From: Dromiciops gliroides
Lineage: Eukaryota > Chordata > Mammalia > Microbiotheria > Microbiotheriidae
Direction: 5' to 3'
Assembly (NCBI RefSeq): GCF_019393635.1
Contig: NC_057863.1
Coordinates: 4,502,191 to 4,566,190 of the forward strand
DNA: 64,000 bases
Position 1 is the stretch's first letter. The number at the start of each line of letters is the position of its first letter. The notes beneath the pieces are model-generated. The model saw only the letters and a program-made list of their open reading frames with translations. It ran no database searches and was not told where the DNA came from. Made by a program: the position numbers and the translations under genes. Below, one piece after another: positions 10,682 through 21,704 of the stretch.

Positions 10682-11395
10682 ATGTGAGAACATTGTTAAT
10701 AAAAATGGATTTCTGGGAGAAACCCAGACATTAGTTTTAGCTGCTCTTTTCCCTCTCACCAGAAACCAGCCTGGGATAAGCCTTCAGTTTAACAAAAGGA
10801 ATGCAGATTGTTCCTTCCGATTAGCAAGGGGAAGAAGCATGTCTATATGGCTGGAATTTCATCTCTAGACCACGCCCAAGTCATGTCAATCAATGGAGCT
10901 GAATGATACTAACCAATTAGCTTAGATCAATGTGTGGTGACCTGCCTCTACCCAAAAGGGGATAAAATCCCTGGGTGCACCAGGGTCTCTCTCTTGTCTC
11001 TTGGCTCTCTTCTTCACAGGACTTTCTTTTACTCTCCATTCTGGGCATGTAACTGTTTAGGCCTGTAAGCCTGTGACTGTGGGGAAGTCAGGGACACATG
11101 CGGTCAATACTTTATTTATTTATTTTTTTTAGGCATTGGGGGTTAAGTGACTTGCCCACGGTCACACAGCTAGTAAGTGTCAAGTGTCTGAGGCCGGATT
11201 TGAACTCAGGTACTCCTGAATCCAGGGCCAGTGCTTTAACCACTGCGCCATCTAGCTGCCCCCCAGTCAATACTTTATTAATATGTGATATTAATAATAA
11301 ATGCTTGGTGCCCAAACTGGTGCAATAGCCATTAATTTATAAGTAGCAATATTTTAGAAAACAGCCTAGTCCCCCAAAATTTAATTAATACATGT
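10682..11395. mobile_element. Fossil solo LTR (endogenous retrovirus-like), broken, with a SINE inside
   Basis: The segment begins TGTGAGAACATTG, has a TATA-like GGGATAAAATCCC at about 10960 followed by a CT-rich stretch, and a polyadenylation-like AATAAATG downstream. It is bounded by unrelated SINE text on both sides. No internal retroviral region is visible, so it looks like a solo LTR. A younger SINE (11117-11265) sits inside it. Borders are approximate, since I could not confirm a target duplication. It is an old, inert copy. Confidence 0.5.
11103..11279 (-). repeat. tRNA-type SINE with 14-bp target-site duplication
   Basis: A minus-strand SINE (A-tail side first, GGGGTTAAGTGACTTGCC, ending TAGCTGCCCC at about 11264). 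GTCAATACTTTATT flanks it at 11103-11116 and 11266-11279, so it inserted into the older LTR. Confidence 0.95.
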
Positions 11396-11632
11396 ATGAC
11401 CCTGGGCAAGTCACAACTCCAATTGCTTTAAAAAACATATGTCGGGACATCTCCAGTCATCATGATGTATATCTTGGCACTGAACCAGATGGCTATGGAG
11501 GAAAGAGTAAGGCTGATGACCTTGCACAGCCCTGCTTCCCTTAAATCCAATTCGGGGCAGGTCATGATATCACATGATGCCACGGTCCTCTCCGAGAATG
11601 AAGGACAAACAATGATAACAACAACCCTTCCC
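11396..11632 (+). repeat. SINE with RTE-derived 3' tail, 5'-truncated
   Basis: The fragment starts inside the SINE body (TGTATGACCCTGGGCAAGTC). It continues with the RTE-type tail seen in marsupial SINEs: GACATCTCCAGTCATCATGATG, GGTCATGATATCACATGATG and CGAGAATGAAGGACAAACA. The tail ends in an ACAACAACA-type run. Confidence 0.8.
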
Positions 11633-12393
11633 CTTAATGTCCTTCTTTTTCTCAGGGATGCCACAATTCTTCTAGTCTCTGCTTCTGGCTTCCATACCTC
11701 AGCTTCCTTCTCACCGTGGATCATCCCACCAGCCCTATAGCTCTTTTCTCCCATTGGTGAGTTCCTCTAATTTGGGGAAGGGCACAGGCCAAATATCCTT
11801 CATTCCTCTCTCCCAGTTCTATTTCTGGCACTCAGGGCTTTGCGCCATCACTCCCCTCTCACTTTTCAGCTCTTGTATGTGTGTTTCCTCTGGATAGAGG
11901 GCTGTATCCAGTGTTCTCCTGGTTCTGGTCACTTCGCTTTGCATCAGTTCCTGTACACCAAACCCCATCTCTGCGGGCTGCTTGAGCATTACTCTATCCC
12001 ACCATCATTTCAAACTAATTGACGTAACTCATGTTCCACTTATTCAACCCCTCCCCAGAGGTAAGTTCTTGAAGAACTTCTGGCTGAACTGTTTCCATTG
12101 GTGAGTGAGGACAAGACTGCTTTGCCCAGTGGAGCCCAGATCAAGCCATAGTGCATGTGCTGTTCAGCCACCCACCTGGGCCAGCCTGCCTTTCTCCTGC
12201 CATTGTGAATATTCCTGTCCCCATCCCCCATATCATGCCCCTCTTACACTGAGAACAGTAACCAAATCAGCATTCTCTTTGCTTCTGGGATGAAGGTGTT
12301 GATTGGCTGCTTTATGGTCCCATTCACAACCCCTGGGACTTTCTTTCTGGTCACCACTCCCCCAATCCATGTTGTCCCCCCCCCCCTTCCCAT
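11633..12393. other. Intergenic DNA, nothing recognised
   Basis: Pyrimidine-rich text and a C homopolymer at about 12377-12386. No gene or named repeat is seen, apart from possible old L2 traces. Confidence 0.4.
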
Positions 12394-12586
12394 TAGAATG
12401 TCAGACTCTTTTTTTGTTTTGTTTTTTGTTTTTTGTGGGGCAGTGGGGGTTAAGTGACTTGCCCAAGGTCACACAGCTGGTAAGTGTCAAGTGTCTGAGG
12501 CCGGATTTGAACTCAGGTCCTCCTGAATCCAGGGCCGGTGCTTTATCCACTGTGCCACCTAGCTGCCCCTAGAATGTCAGACTCTT
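12394..12586 (-). repeat. Full-length tRNA-type SINE with 17-bp target-site duplication
   Basis: A minus-strand SINE with a T-rich tail (TTTGTTTTG-type), GGGGTTAAGTGACTTGCC, GATTTGAACTCAGG and the head GCCACCTAGCTGCCCC. TAGAATGTCAGACTCTT occurs at 12394-12410 and again at 12570-12586. The exact long duplication indicates a fairly young insertion. Confidence 0.97.
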
Positions 12587-13669
12587 AAGGGCACAGGTTA
12601 CCTCACTTTTCATAGCTTCCTGCTTAGCACACAGGAAGCACTGAATAAGTACCTTCATTGTCATTTCCACTGTACCGACTATCGGGGATACTCCATAGAC
12701 TCTCACCTCTTCTTCTTAGAATCTCAACTTCCTTCAAAGATCAGCTCAAACACCACCTCTTGTAAGAGACCCGCCTTGATTTCCCCAGTTGTCGGTGCTG
12801 GGAAGCTGGGTAGAGGCACTTACATCTCATACAGTGACCCTCGACAAGCCCCGCTTGGAGCTCTATGAAAATTTCTAAGTTTTAAATTGTAAAGAAGGTT
12901 TGGACCTGCATTGGCAAGTGGTGATTTCTGATCAAGGAACGCTCTAGATCAGTGACATCATAGGACTTATCCTTAGAGCAAGGAATCAGAAGCCTCTGAG
13001 GCATTTTGGAGCAGAGGAAGGACAGAGCATGGGCACTGTTTGATTTAATCTGTCGTTCTCTTTGGCGGTGCCTGGCCATCAGTAAAGCTGGGCTGGGCAC
13101 CTGCCCCAGGTTGTGGTGGGGGCTGCCTGGCAGGAGAAGAATTCTGGCCTTGACTTCCCGAGATTTCAGGCTGGGGACCATTCGCTGGAACCCTCCATAA
13201 TCTGTAATTGCTTGTTAATTGACACTGAGCAGAGAGGAAGGTGATTGCTAAGGTAACCAGGTCTCAAAACATACGGGGCTTGGCAGGTGCCCTTGGATGT
13301 GTGCAGACAGCTGGGAGCTTGGACTGCATAGCACACAGAGCCTGACATCTCTGGACCCAGCACAGGGACTGAGACAGGTGAAGATGCTGCCCCCAGCCAG
13401 CCTTCTCCATGAGCCTAGAAGCAGATTTCCTGGGAGGGATCCAAGAAGGAAACTTTTAATAATGGGAAGAGGGAGCCAGACTCTGTGGTCCTTTGTCTTC
13501 TCATCCTTAGCACTACCTGCCCGCATATTGTAGGCATTTAATAAATGCTCGCTGATTGGCCTCCATGTTGTCTGGGCAGACACTGAACCAGCAGGGACAC
13601 GTTGCTGTGCCCAGTGATTTAAAATAAAAAGGTGTTGACATCTTTCCTCTGCTACAGGAGGTTTGCCAA
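12587..13669. other. Old L2 traces, otherwise unclassified
   Basis: CTGCTTAGCACACAGGAAGCACTGAATAAG at about 12620 and CAAAGATCAGCTCAAACACCACCTC at about 12735 look like L2 terminal text. The 13000-13660 stretch has only chance frames. Confidence 0.4.
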
Positions 13670-13815
13670 GCCTTTGAAATAGTCTCTCATTCAGTCCTCA
13701 CAAAACTCCTGTGAGTTTGGTAATTCTATCACTCTGTCCATTTCACAGGTAAGAAAACTGAGGTTCAGAGAAGGTGAGTGACCTTCTCATGGTTACACAA
13801 ACCTCCTGGGAGGGG
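13670..13815 (-). repeat. MIR relic
   Basis: TCACAAAACTCCTGTGAG, TTTCACAGGTAAGAAAACTGAGG and a SINE-body remnant are reverse-orientation MIR. Confidence 0.65.
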
Positions 13816-14330
13816 AGCACCTCGACCAGGACTGAATTTGGGGCCGCTCCTCGCCTCACCCCCTTCCTTTCTCTGCCTCTGTGTGTGGCTGCTCCTTGCC
13901 TTCTTGTCCACAGATGGGCTTCCTTACAGCTTTGCTGTCTGCCCTCTTCAACTGAGCCCCGGGCCTGAGCCATGTCTGGGTCCTTCGTTTCCAGCCGAGG
14001 AGCAGGTATTCTCTTCCATGCCTCTAATGCCCCTCCTCCATTGCCCAGTATCTGTTTCGCCTACAATGCCACGTGGGCAACAGAACATAAATTCTTCGGA
14101 GTCGAGGGTTCTTCATCTCTGGATCCCTGGGGTCTGGGGGGTGGGTGGGGGTACTGCTTAAGAGGCTTGTACTTAATGCTTGGTGATTGGCAGATACTCA
14201 TCCTAGTATCCCCAAGTGAACCCAATGGAGTTTTCATTCCCAAGCTAGCTTCCCTTATCACTTCTCCTTTATCTTCCAAAGGCATCTCGATTATTCCTGT
14301 CTCTACATTAGAAGCAATCATCATTAACCG

Positions 14331-14332
14331 TG

Positions 14333-14365
<33 letters not shown>

Positions 14366-14394
14366 TGTGTGTGTGTGCGTGCGCGCGCGCGCGC
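14331..14394. repeat. (GT)n/(GC)n microsatellite
   Basis: An alternating purine-pyrimidine run with a GCGCGCGCGC end. Such runs can adopt Z-DNA. It makes a spurious CVCVCV frame. Confidence 0.97.
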
Positions 14395-14439
14395 AGGCCC
14401 CTTTGGCCATGTGGTAAAGTCTCCCGACCCCACCTCAGG

Positions 14440-14612
14440 ATGATTCAGAATTAAAAACATCTATAATTGCAGGAAATGCTAAATTACAGCGAAACGTTAG
14501 TGAAAATGAAAGTGTTATTGTTTTCCTCCCTCCAAGTTCACAGACCTCCCATAATCTAGCTAGGGTCCCCTTGGGGTCCAGGATCCAGGTTAGAAGCCCC
14601 TACCTTTGAACC
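14440..14612. repeat. Ancient repeat, same family as 7572-7790 in opposite orientation
   Basis: AATGCTAAATTACAGCGAAACGTTAGTGAAAATG, TCCAAGTTCACAGACC, CCTTGGGGTCC and CAGGTTAGAAGCCCC form the other half of the family described at 7572. Family naming is uncertain. Confidence 0.4.
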
Positions 14613-14659
14613 ATCTTTGCTTCTTCTCTTCAAACCCTTATAATAGATCTGTTATAAAG

Positions 14660-14789
14660 CCCTATTGTCACTTCTGTTTGGGGGGATTTTGGTGGGGGGG
14701 GGGTGGTTGTGAGGCAATTGGGATTAAGTGACTTTTCCAGGGCCACACAGCTAGTAAATCACCTAGGTGCCTCCCTATTGTCACTTCTG
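14660..14789 (-). repeat. Internally deleted SINE with intact 17-bp target-site duplication
   Basis: CCCTATTGTCACTTCTG is repeated at 14660-14676 and 14773-14789. Between the copies the SINE reads GGCAATTGGGATTAAGTGAC...CACACAGCTAGTAA and then jumps directly to the head CACCTAGGTGCC. About 95 bp of the usual middle is absent. Both termini are present, so this is an internal deletion and not a 5' truncation. Confidence 0.92.
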
Positions 14790-15400
14790 ATTCAGCTTTG
14801 TCAGAAGAAGGAGCTTTTGATGTGAAGCCAGAGGGGCTGAGTTCCAATCCTGACTGCTACTTTCTACCTGTGACCTGGGGACAGTCACTTTATCTTTTGT
14901 GTACAATTAAGGTGTTGAACAAGACAATTCCTAAGGTCCCTTCCAGGGGCAAATATATAATCTTTTCTTGTTCATCTTCATCGTCATCCTTAAATGCCGC
15001 CTGCCTGGATTAGCGTGACAAATCCTACCTAACCTCTCAATCCCAGCTCTCTGCCCCAAGTCTAAAACATTCTCCAAACTATTGTCTTCCTCACATTCTT
15101 GAGATGATTTCCCATCACTCCCCTGTTCAGGAACCTTCCCTCCTCTGCTTAGGTCCTCCTGCAGGAGGAAATGCCCTCCCTTCTGACCTCACCTCTGCTT
15201 CTTCAAACTATCCACCCTTCAAGGGTCAGGTGAGATTCCCTCTTCTCCCTCCTGCTCCAGGCGCTGCTCTGTCTCCCTCCTCTGAGTTTCAGCCCCAGAC
15301 TTTGTGGTCCTTGAGACCTTCCTGTTTGGTCTAAAGGGTCTGGTGCCCTCCATGCCCAGCACACAGACAGGGCTCAACAAGGGTTTGCTGGTCCATTGGA
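14790..15400. repeat. MIR (+) and L2-like relics
   Basis: At 14800-14950 a diverged MIR is visible (GAGTTCCAATCCTGACTGC, CTGTGACCTGGGGACAGTCAC, then CTAAGGTCCCTTCCAG). Text at 15100-15380 (GATTTCCCATCACTCCC, then CATGCCCAGCACACAGACAGG) is L2-like. No gene is seen. Confidence 0.5.
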
Positions 15401-15869
15401 ATCCTGTGTGTATCACACAGGACTCCAGGTAAGCATATGGGGTAGCTTCCCCCTGGGGACCAGCACAAGACCAGCAGAATCACTTGGAAAATGAGCCATT
15501 ATCCCTCAACTTCATTTTCCCTGAATGAAGCACAAAGGCAGATCCAGGGAACAATGACATTGCTGTCATTTATCTCTGTCCAAAACCCCAGATCAGCCTC
15601 TCCTCCCCGAAGCCACTGGCCGCCTGGTCACCCCTTTGTCTTCTTGTATAGACGACAGTCCATAAAGCAGAGAGTTCATCTATTTGGATTTTGGCTGTGT
15701 GATCCAGACCAGGCACTTGTGAAAGGAGATTGTCCCAATGAAAAGGATCCATCAGATAATCAATCAGCCAATCAGCACCTATGCTTGGGCAGGCCATGGG
15801 GACACATACCAAGAGGAACCCATCCGGGTGATATTTGACTTCCTCTGTGATTTCACAGATCATAGCCGA
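15401..15869. other. Intergenic DNA, nothing recognised
   Basis: Overlapping chance frames on both strands (15491-15838 plus, 15570-15872 minus) show no domain. Confidence 0.4.
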
Positions 15870-16300
15870 CATTTACAACATGGATCACAGTTTGCAAAGT
15901 GCTTGTCATGTTTTATCTTACTTGAGCCTCACAACAAGACAAAAGGTCAGTATTAGAGATATTTGTATTCTTGTGTTATAGACGAGAAAATCTGAGGCTC
16001 AGCCCAAGCTAAGACACTGGCCCAGGGTCACACTAACCCTATGAATAAGTATGCTTATTCTATAGGTAATCAAACAAAGGCGCCTATTAGGTAATTGGCT
16101 TATCTGTGGTCCCACAGAGAAGGTATGGCAGAGGGCAGTCTTCTTGGTGGCATAACAGAGCCACCAATCAGTGTACCATATCCTTAGACCAGAGGCTCTT
16201 AACCTTTTCTGTCTGTACCATTGAATCCTGAGCCATATGGGGAAGTCCCAGTGGTGGAGGGCACAGAAAACCACAAATCTGGGGAAAGAAAAAAGAAAAG
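15870..16300 (-). repeat. MIR relics
   Basis: ATCTTACTTGAGCCTCACAAC, GACGAGAAAATCTGAGGCTCAG and GGCCCAGGGTCACAC form reverse-orientation MIR. Text at 16185-16290 (GGCTCTTAACCTTTTCTG) may be an old DNA-transposon end. Confidence 0.55.
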
Positions 16301-16423
16301 AAAACCACAAATCAACAATATCTATGTTGTATTTTATTTTTTACTTTCTTAGACATTTCTCATTTACATTTTCATCTAGCTCAAGTTGGGCCACATATGG
16401 CCAGCAGGCCTCTAATTATACAG

Positions 16424-16425
<2 letters not shown>

Positions 16426-16471
<46 letters not shown>
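16426..16471. repeat. (CA)n microsatellite
   Basis: An uninterrupted CA run of about 22 units. Confidence 0.97.
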
Positions 16472-16472
<1 letters not shown>

Positions 16473-16529
16473 GACAGAGAAAGAAACGGAGGTGGGGTAG
16501 ATCTCTGGGTTTATCAAATGCTAGATTTC

Positions 16530-17085
16530 AATGGTCATTTATTAGTCTGTATTGTGGACCTAATCTATTCAACTATTTCTTATCCAGTGCCAGATTGTTT
16601 TGATCATTACTCCTTTATTATATTGTGTTGTTATATGATTAGTCCTTTAGTTTGAAATCTGGAACTGTTAGGCTACCTTCCTTAACTTTTTTCATCGATT
16701 CCCTTGATATTCTTGACCTTTTGTTCTTACGGGTGAATTCTGTTATTTTTCTACATATATGAAATCTTTGATAGTTTGACCAGTATGGAACTGAATAAGA
16801 AAATTAATTGAGGAAGTATTGTAATTTTTCTCATACTGACTCAGCTTATCTATGAGAAATTAATATTTCTCCATTTGTTTAGCTCTATCTTTATGTGAAA
16901 AATGTTTTGTCACTGTGCTCTTATAGCTCCTGGGTTTCTTTTGGGAGGTAGACTCCTGAGTATTTTATACTTTCTGCAATTATTTTGAATAGAATTTCTC
17001 TTTCTATCTCTCCCTTCTGGGTATTGCTATAATATGTAGAAATGCTAATATTTATGTGGTTTGCTTTGTTTCCATTAAATGTGTT
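16530..17085 (-). mobile_element. L1 ORF2 fragment (reverse transcriptase downstream part)
   Basis: Read as the reverse complement, this matches the middle-to-late ORF2 of mammalian L1. The landmarks are GGAACTGAATAAGAAAATTAATTG and CTCCATTTGTTTAGCTC. In human L1 antisense these correspond to GCATTGAATCTATAAATTAC and TTCCATTTGTTTGTATC. Frames are broken. It is truncated at both ends. Confidence 0.7.
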
Positions 17086-17739
17086 TTAATGGGAAATTGC
17101 CCATCCAAACAAATCCCTCTTTGGCATTAGCTCCATATGATACTATGAGAAGTCTTACTCCATCTGTCCCTGGGTGTGTTCTGAATCAAGAGGAAACAGG
17201 TTCAGAGATAACAAGGCATTTTCTTAACTAACGAACAAAATACAAAACAAAACTTGAGTCGAGAAAAAACTGAAGTGAGAAAGAGAAAGAATGGAGGAAT
17301 CACAAGGGGTTCATAATGTCTTAATTCTCCCCATTTCTCAGCCAAGGTGGAAAGATCTCTGCCACGGTTACAAGAAGTGATGTCTTTGGAGGAACCAGCT
17401 CTCATGAATGCCTATTCTAGTTGCAAGACTTAGGCAGATTTCATTTTTTCCTCATGTGCACCAGGGGACACATTTTTAAATATCATGTGGTACGCAATGA
17501 TATTTATACCATTTCAAGTTGTACAGACATACACATTCCCTCAGTTGGTACCTAGCCTGTGTTAGTGATTTTGAGATGTGTTTCAAAGGATATATTTATG
17601 CTCACATACCACTTGACTTAGGATTCATAAGTATTACTGGTTTAAAGTATTTTGGTGAGAGATGTATCTCATTATTTTCAAGCCTTCTCTCAGCTCACTT
17701 GGTAATTTATAAGGTAAGCTAAACCCTGATTGCATCAGG
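17086..17739. other. Unclassified AT-rich DNA between two L1 pieces
   Basis: No gene is supported. It may be part of a larger old L1 or an unrecognised repeat. Confidence 0.35.
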
Positions 17740-19190
17740 CTAGAAAACCAGAAATAGAATGGCAGATCAGTAGAATAGATTAGGAACACAGTAATAAATT
17801 GCCATAGGAATCTAGTGTTTAATAAACTCAAAGACCCATGTTAAATGATAAGAACTCCTTGACAAAAATTACTGAGGAAAAAGGGAAAGCAGTTTGGTAG
17901 AAACTAGCCATGGAATACGTACCAAGATAAGGTCAAAATGATTTAGACTAAAGTGTTCTATCATAAATAACTTAGGGAAACATGGAAAATTTTACCTGTC
18001 AGGTCTATGGATAAAGGAAGAGTTTATGACCAAACAAGAGATAGAGAAGATCACAGTAAAGTTTATGAATAATTTTGATTACATGAAATTAAAAGGTTTT
18101 GCACAAACACAAGCAGAAAAGCCAAAATTAGAAGGGAAAAAGGAAACTTGAAAAGAATTTTTTTTACAAGTTTCTCTGATAAAGGCATCATTTCTCAAAT
18201 GTATAGAGAAGTGAATCAAATTTATAAAAAAAAAAATAAGAGCCATTCCCCAATTGTTAAATGGTCAAAGGAAATGAACAGGAAGTTTTCAGAAGAAGAA
18301 ATCACAATAGTCATGTAAAAAAGAAGCTCTACATCACTATTGATTAGAGAAATGAAAATTAAAGCAACTCATGATTTATCTATACCACTTCACACCCACC
18401 AGATAAACTAACATGACAGAAAAAGAAAATAACAAATGCTGTAGAGGGAGTATAAAAGTAGGAACACTAATGCATTGTTGGTGGAGTTGTGAACAGATCT
18501 AACCATTCTGGAGAGCAAGTTGAAACTATGCCCAAAGGGCTATAAATGCATGGATAATCTTTGGCCTAAGCAATACCATTTCTTGATTCATATCCCAAAG
18601 AGATCAAAGGAAAAGGACCCATTTGTACAAAAAATATTTATAACAGCTTTTTTTTTTTTTGTGGTAGCAAAGAATTGGAAATTGAAGGGATATCCATCAA
18701 TTGGGGAATGGCTGAACAAGTTGTGGTATATGATTGTTATGGAATACTATGGTGCTATAAAAATGATAAGAGGAATGGTTTCAGAAAAACCTGAGGAGGC
18801 CTATATGAATTGATGCAGAGGAAAATGAGAAGAACCAGGAGATCATTGTAGAAAGCAACAATAGAGTAATGCCAATTAACTGTGAAAGACTTAAATACCC
18901 TAATCAAGACAATGATCCAAGACAATTCCAAATGACCCATGATGAAAAATGCTATCCACCTCCAGAAAGGAAAGTGATGGAATCTGAGTAAAAATTTATT
19001 TTTCTTGGTTTTTTGCCAACTTGACTGATATGGAAATACATACGATTTTACAAGTATGATTGATATATTGCTTGCCTTCACAATGGGTGAGGGAGGTCAT
19101 GGAGGGAGTAAGAGAATTTGGAACACAATTTTTAAATTATTAAATAATAAATTAAAATACTTAATATATGAAAATTGATCAAATGTACAC
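17740..19190 (+). mobile_element. L1 3' end: ORF2 C-terminus plus 3' UTR
   Basis: The plus strand encodes text collinear with the L1 ORF2 C-terminus. Examples are PSIGEWLNKLWYMIVMEYY (human L1: PTMIDWIKKMWHIYTMEYY) within the frame 18520-18813, preceded by the region matching human NPIKKWAKDMNRHFSKEDI at about 18240-18310. The 3' UTR then runs to an AATAAATTAAAA-rich end at about 19150. It is 5'-truncated and carries stops, so it is a dead copy. Confidence 0.85.
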
Positions 19191-19281
19191 CCCCCAAAAT
19201 CAGCAATAAGTTAGGACCAAAAATAGCAGTTTCTCATGTCGGGTTTTGTGATATGTTAAAAACCAGTTTCCTGGTCCTGAA

Positions 19282-19410
19282 ATGAATGGTAACATCCTAG
19301 CTAAAAAGTGATACGTCATTGTCATGTCTCCAGTTTTACTGGAGTTAACAGCTGGCACTTTCAGATTTTGTGAACAAAGATAGCATGGTAGCTAGGATGT
19401 TACCATTCAT
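19282..19410. repeat. Inverted-repeat hairpin: 22-bp perfect arms, 85-bp loop
   Basis: The 22 bases at 19282-19303 (starting ATGAATGGTAACATCC) are the exact reverse complement of 19389-19410. The loop holds a second hairpin, CTCCAGT TTT ACTGGAG, at about 19329-19345, and a further AAAGTG/CACTTT pair. No terminal target duplication is obvious. It could be a small MITE-like element or a folded relic of a DNA transposon. Confidence 0.85.
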
Positions 19411-19817
19411 CTCTGCTGATCTACAGTCAGTAGAATTGTGTTCTAAAGAGGTTATGGAATGAGAATAGGGTGGGAAACCTTCCATCATTAAATAGGTTGG
19501 TCCCTCTTAAACTCCCCTGTCCAATCCAACCTTCACAAACTATCAAAATAGAATGAGTAAATCACGTTGCTCTCCTGATCAAGAATGCTTAGTGACTCCC
19601 CTTTGCTTCTGTGATAAAAGACAAATTCTTCAGCTTGGGTCCAGGACATGCTTCAGACAATAAATCAACAACCATGTATTAAACACTTATTATGTCCCAC
19701 AAACTTTACATGATTCCCTTTTGTAAGCCTCCATTTTGTTAAAGGACAAGGCTATACTTCCTTAATTCTCTTCCTATCCCTGTTCCTGACTTCTTGAACT
19801 TCAAAATCATGCCCCCT
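19411..19817. other. Old L2-like text, no gene
   Basis: AAATCAACAACCATGTATTAAACACTTATTATGTCCC at about 19660-19700 is the L2 terminal module. The rest is unclassified. Confidence 0.4.
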
Positions 19818-20555
19818 TATTGGTAGAGTTGTGACCTGATCCAACCATTCTGGAGAACAATTTGAAACTATGCCCAAAAGGCTATAAAACTGTGTATACC
19901 TTTTGATCCAGCAATACCACTACTAGGTCTAAATCCAAAAGAGATCATAAAAAGGGGAAAAGGACCCACGTGTACAAAATATTTATAACAGCTCTTTTTG
20001 TGGTGGCAAAGAATTGGAAATTAAGGGGATGTCCATCAACTGGGGAATGGCTGAACAAAGTTGTGGTATATAAATCTAATGAAATACTATTGTGCTATGA
20101 GAAATTATGAGTTGCAGAATTTCAGAAAAACCTGGAAAGACTTATTTGACCTGATGCTGAGTGAAGTGAGAAGAACCAGGAGAACATTGTACACAATAAC
20201 AGCAAAATTGTGTGATGATTAACTGTGATAGACTTAGATCTTCTCAGCAATACAATGACCTAATACAATTCCAAATGATTCATGATGGAAAATGTTCTCC
20301 ACATCCAGGAAAAGAACTATGGAGTCTGAAGGCAGATCAAAGCAGACTATTTTTGCTGTTGAATTTTTTTCTTTCTCATAGTTCTGATTCTTCTTTCACA
20401 ACATGACTAATGCAGAAATATGTTTAACATGATTCTACTGTATAACCTTTATCAAAGGGAGAAAGATTTGGAACTCAAAATTTTACAAAAATGAAAGTTG
20501 AAAACCATCTTTACATGTAATTAGGAAAATAAAATACTGCTAAATGAAAAAAAAA
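19818..20555 (+). mobile_element. L1 3' end, 5'-truncated
   Basis: It begins with GGTAGAGTTGTGACCTGATCC, inside ORF2, and runs through GGCAAAGAATTGGAAATTAAGG and GAATGGCTGAACAAAG. The 3' UTR landmarks are GTGAAGTGAGAAGAACCAGGAG, CATCCAGGAAAAGAACTATGG and CAACATGACTAATGCAGAAATATG, with an end at AGGAAAATAAAATACTG plus A-tail. It is better preserved than the copy at 17.7 kb, so probably younger. Confidence 0.9.
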
Positions 20556-20674
20556 TCATGTCGCTTTCCCCCATTGGAATGTAAGTTCCTCAAGAGCAGG
20601 GACTAACTTTTTGCTTGTATTTGTATCCCCAGGGCTTGGTGCAGTGCCTGAAACATAGTAAGTACTTGATATAT

Positions 20675-20812
20675 CCTCCCTCCCTCCTTCCCTTCCTTCC
20701 TTCCTTCCTTCCTTCCTTCCTTCCTTCCTTCCTTCCTTCCTTCCTTCCTTCCTTCCTTCCTTCCTTCCTTCCTTCCTTCCTTCCTTCCTTCCTTCCTTCC
20801 TTCCTTCCTACA
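20675..20812. repeat. (TTCC)n microsatellite
   Basis: A nearly pure TTCC tract of about 125 bp, preceded by (CTCC)n. It follows L2-like text (GGAATGTAAGTTCCTCAAGAGCAGGG) at about 20575-20670. It gives spurious KEGRKEGR and PSFLPSFL frames. Confidence 0.97.
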
Positions 20813-21044
20813 TTGTAGACACATTAGACTGACAACACTTACCCACACTTGGCATTCTAGCTCATATAGTTGTGTCCTTGCATAGGCTGACCCTTATGTA
20901 TTAGAATTTATACTTCCTCACTTTACCTCTTGGAATTCCTGGCTTCCCTGCCATATCAACCCACGTGCCATCTCCTATGCAAAGCCTTTACTCATCCTCT
21001 GAGTGGTAAGAGTCCTCTCCTTCCAATTGTCATGGATATACTAA

Positions 21045-21101
21045 TCAGTTTACATATATATACATACATACATATATATATATATACATATATATATATA
21101 T
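21045..21101. repeat. (TA/CATA)n microsatellite
   Basis: Alternating TATA and CATA units. An L2/MIR-type remnant follows to about 21230 (TGAATGAATATTTGTTGGA). Confidence 0.9.
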
Positions 21102-21230
21102 TACCCTCCCCCCAAAATAATAGAATACCTTTGATGTCAGGAGTGTTGTTTTGTATTTCCTTGATGTCTCCCTCCAGTGCCTAGCATAATGTTTCACATG
21201 TTGCTGGTGCTGAATGAATATTTGTTGGAT

Positions 21231-21704
21231 AAGATTGGAAAGGATGGTGAAGTGTATTGATGCTGGAGTCTGCAGCTGGGGAAGCTTACAGCAGTAATGA
21301 AACAAAACCATCAAAATGATTGCTAACACCTTGAGGGTATGGCTTGTCATACACCTGAATTATGCCCTTGGATTTGGCCTTTAAAGGGAGAGCTGAAGAG
21401 CTCCCATGTAGAGTCACATGGTTTAAGAAAGAGAGACAGAGGAGAGAAAAAAAAAATCCAGGCTCACCCTGTTTTTCCTGGAGTAAAGCCTTTTCATTCT
21501 GTAGGCTACTCCAGAGACCCATGGGAACCCAGGGATGGCAGTGGACAAAAGCAGAAACATAATGCTTAGAAGTTCTTGGATGGAGCCAGAAGAGGAAGTC
21601 CTGGACCCCTCAGAACCTTGAGCTGAGGAAAAATAAAGGAGAGAATTATACCTTTACCCTTTACTACTTTAATTTATGTGGACTGTGTGGGCTGAGGGAG
21701 AGGA
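21231..21704. other. Unclassified DNA, no gene
   Basis: Overlapping short frames in 21286-21569 on both strands show no domains. Confidence 0.4.
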
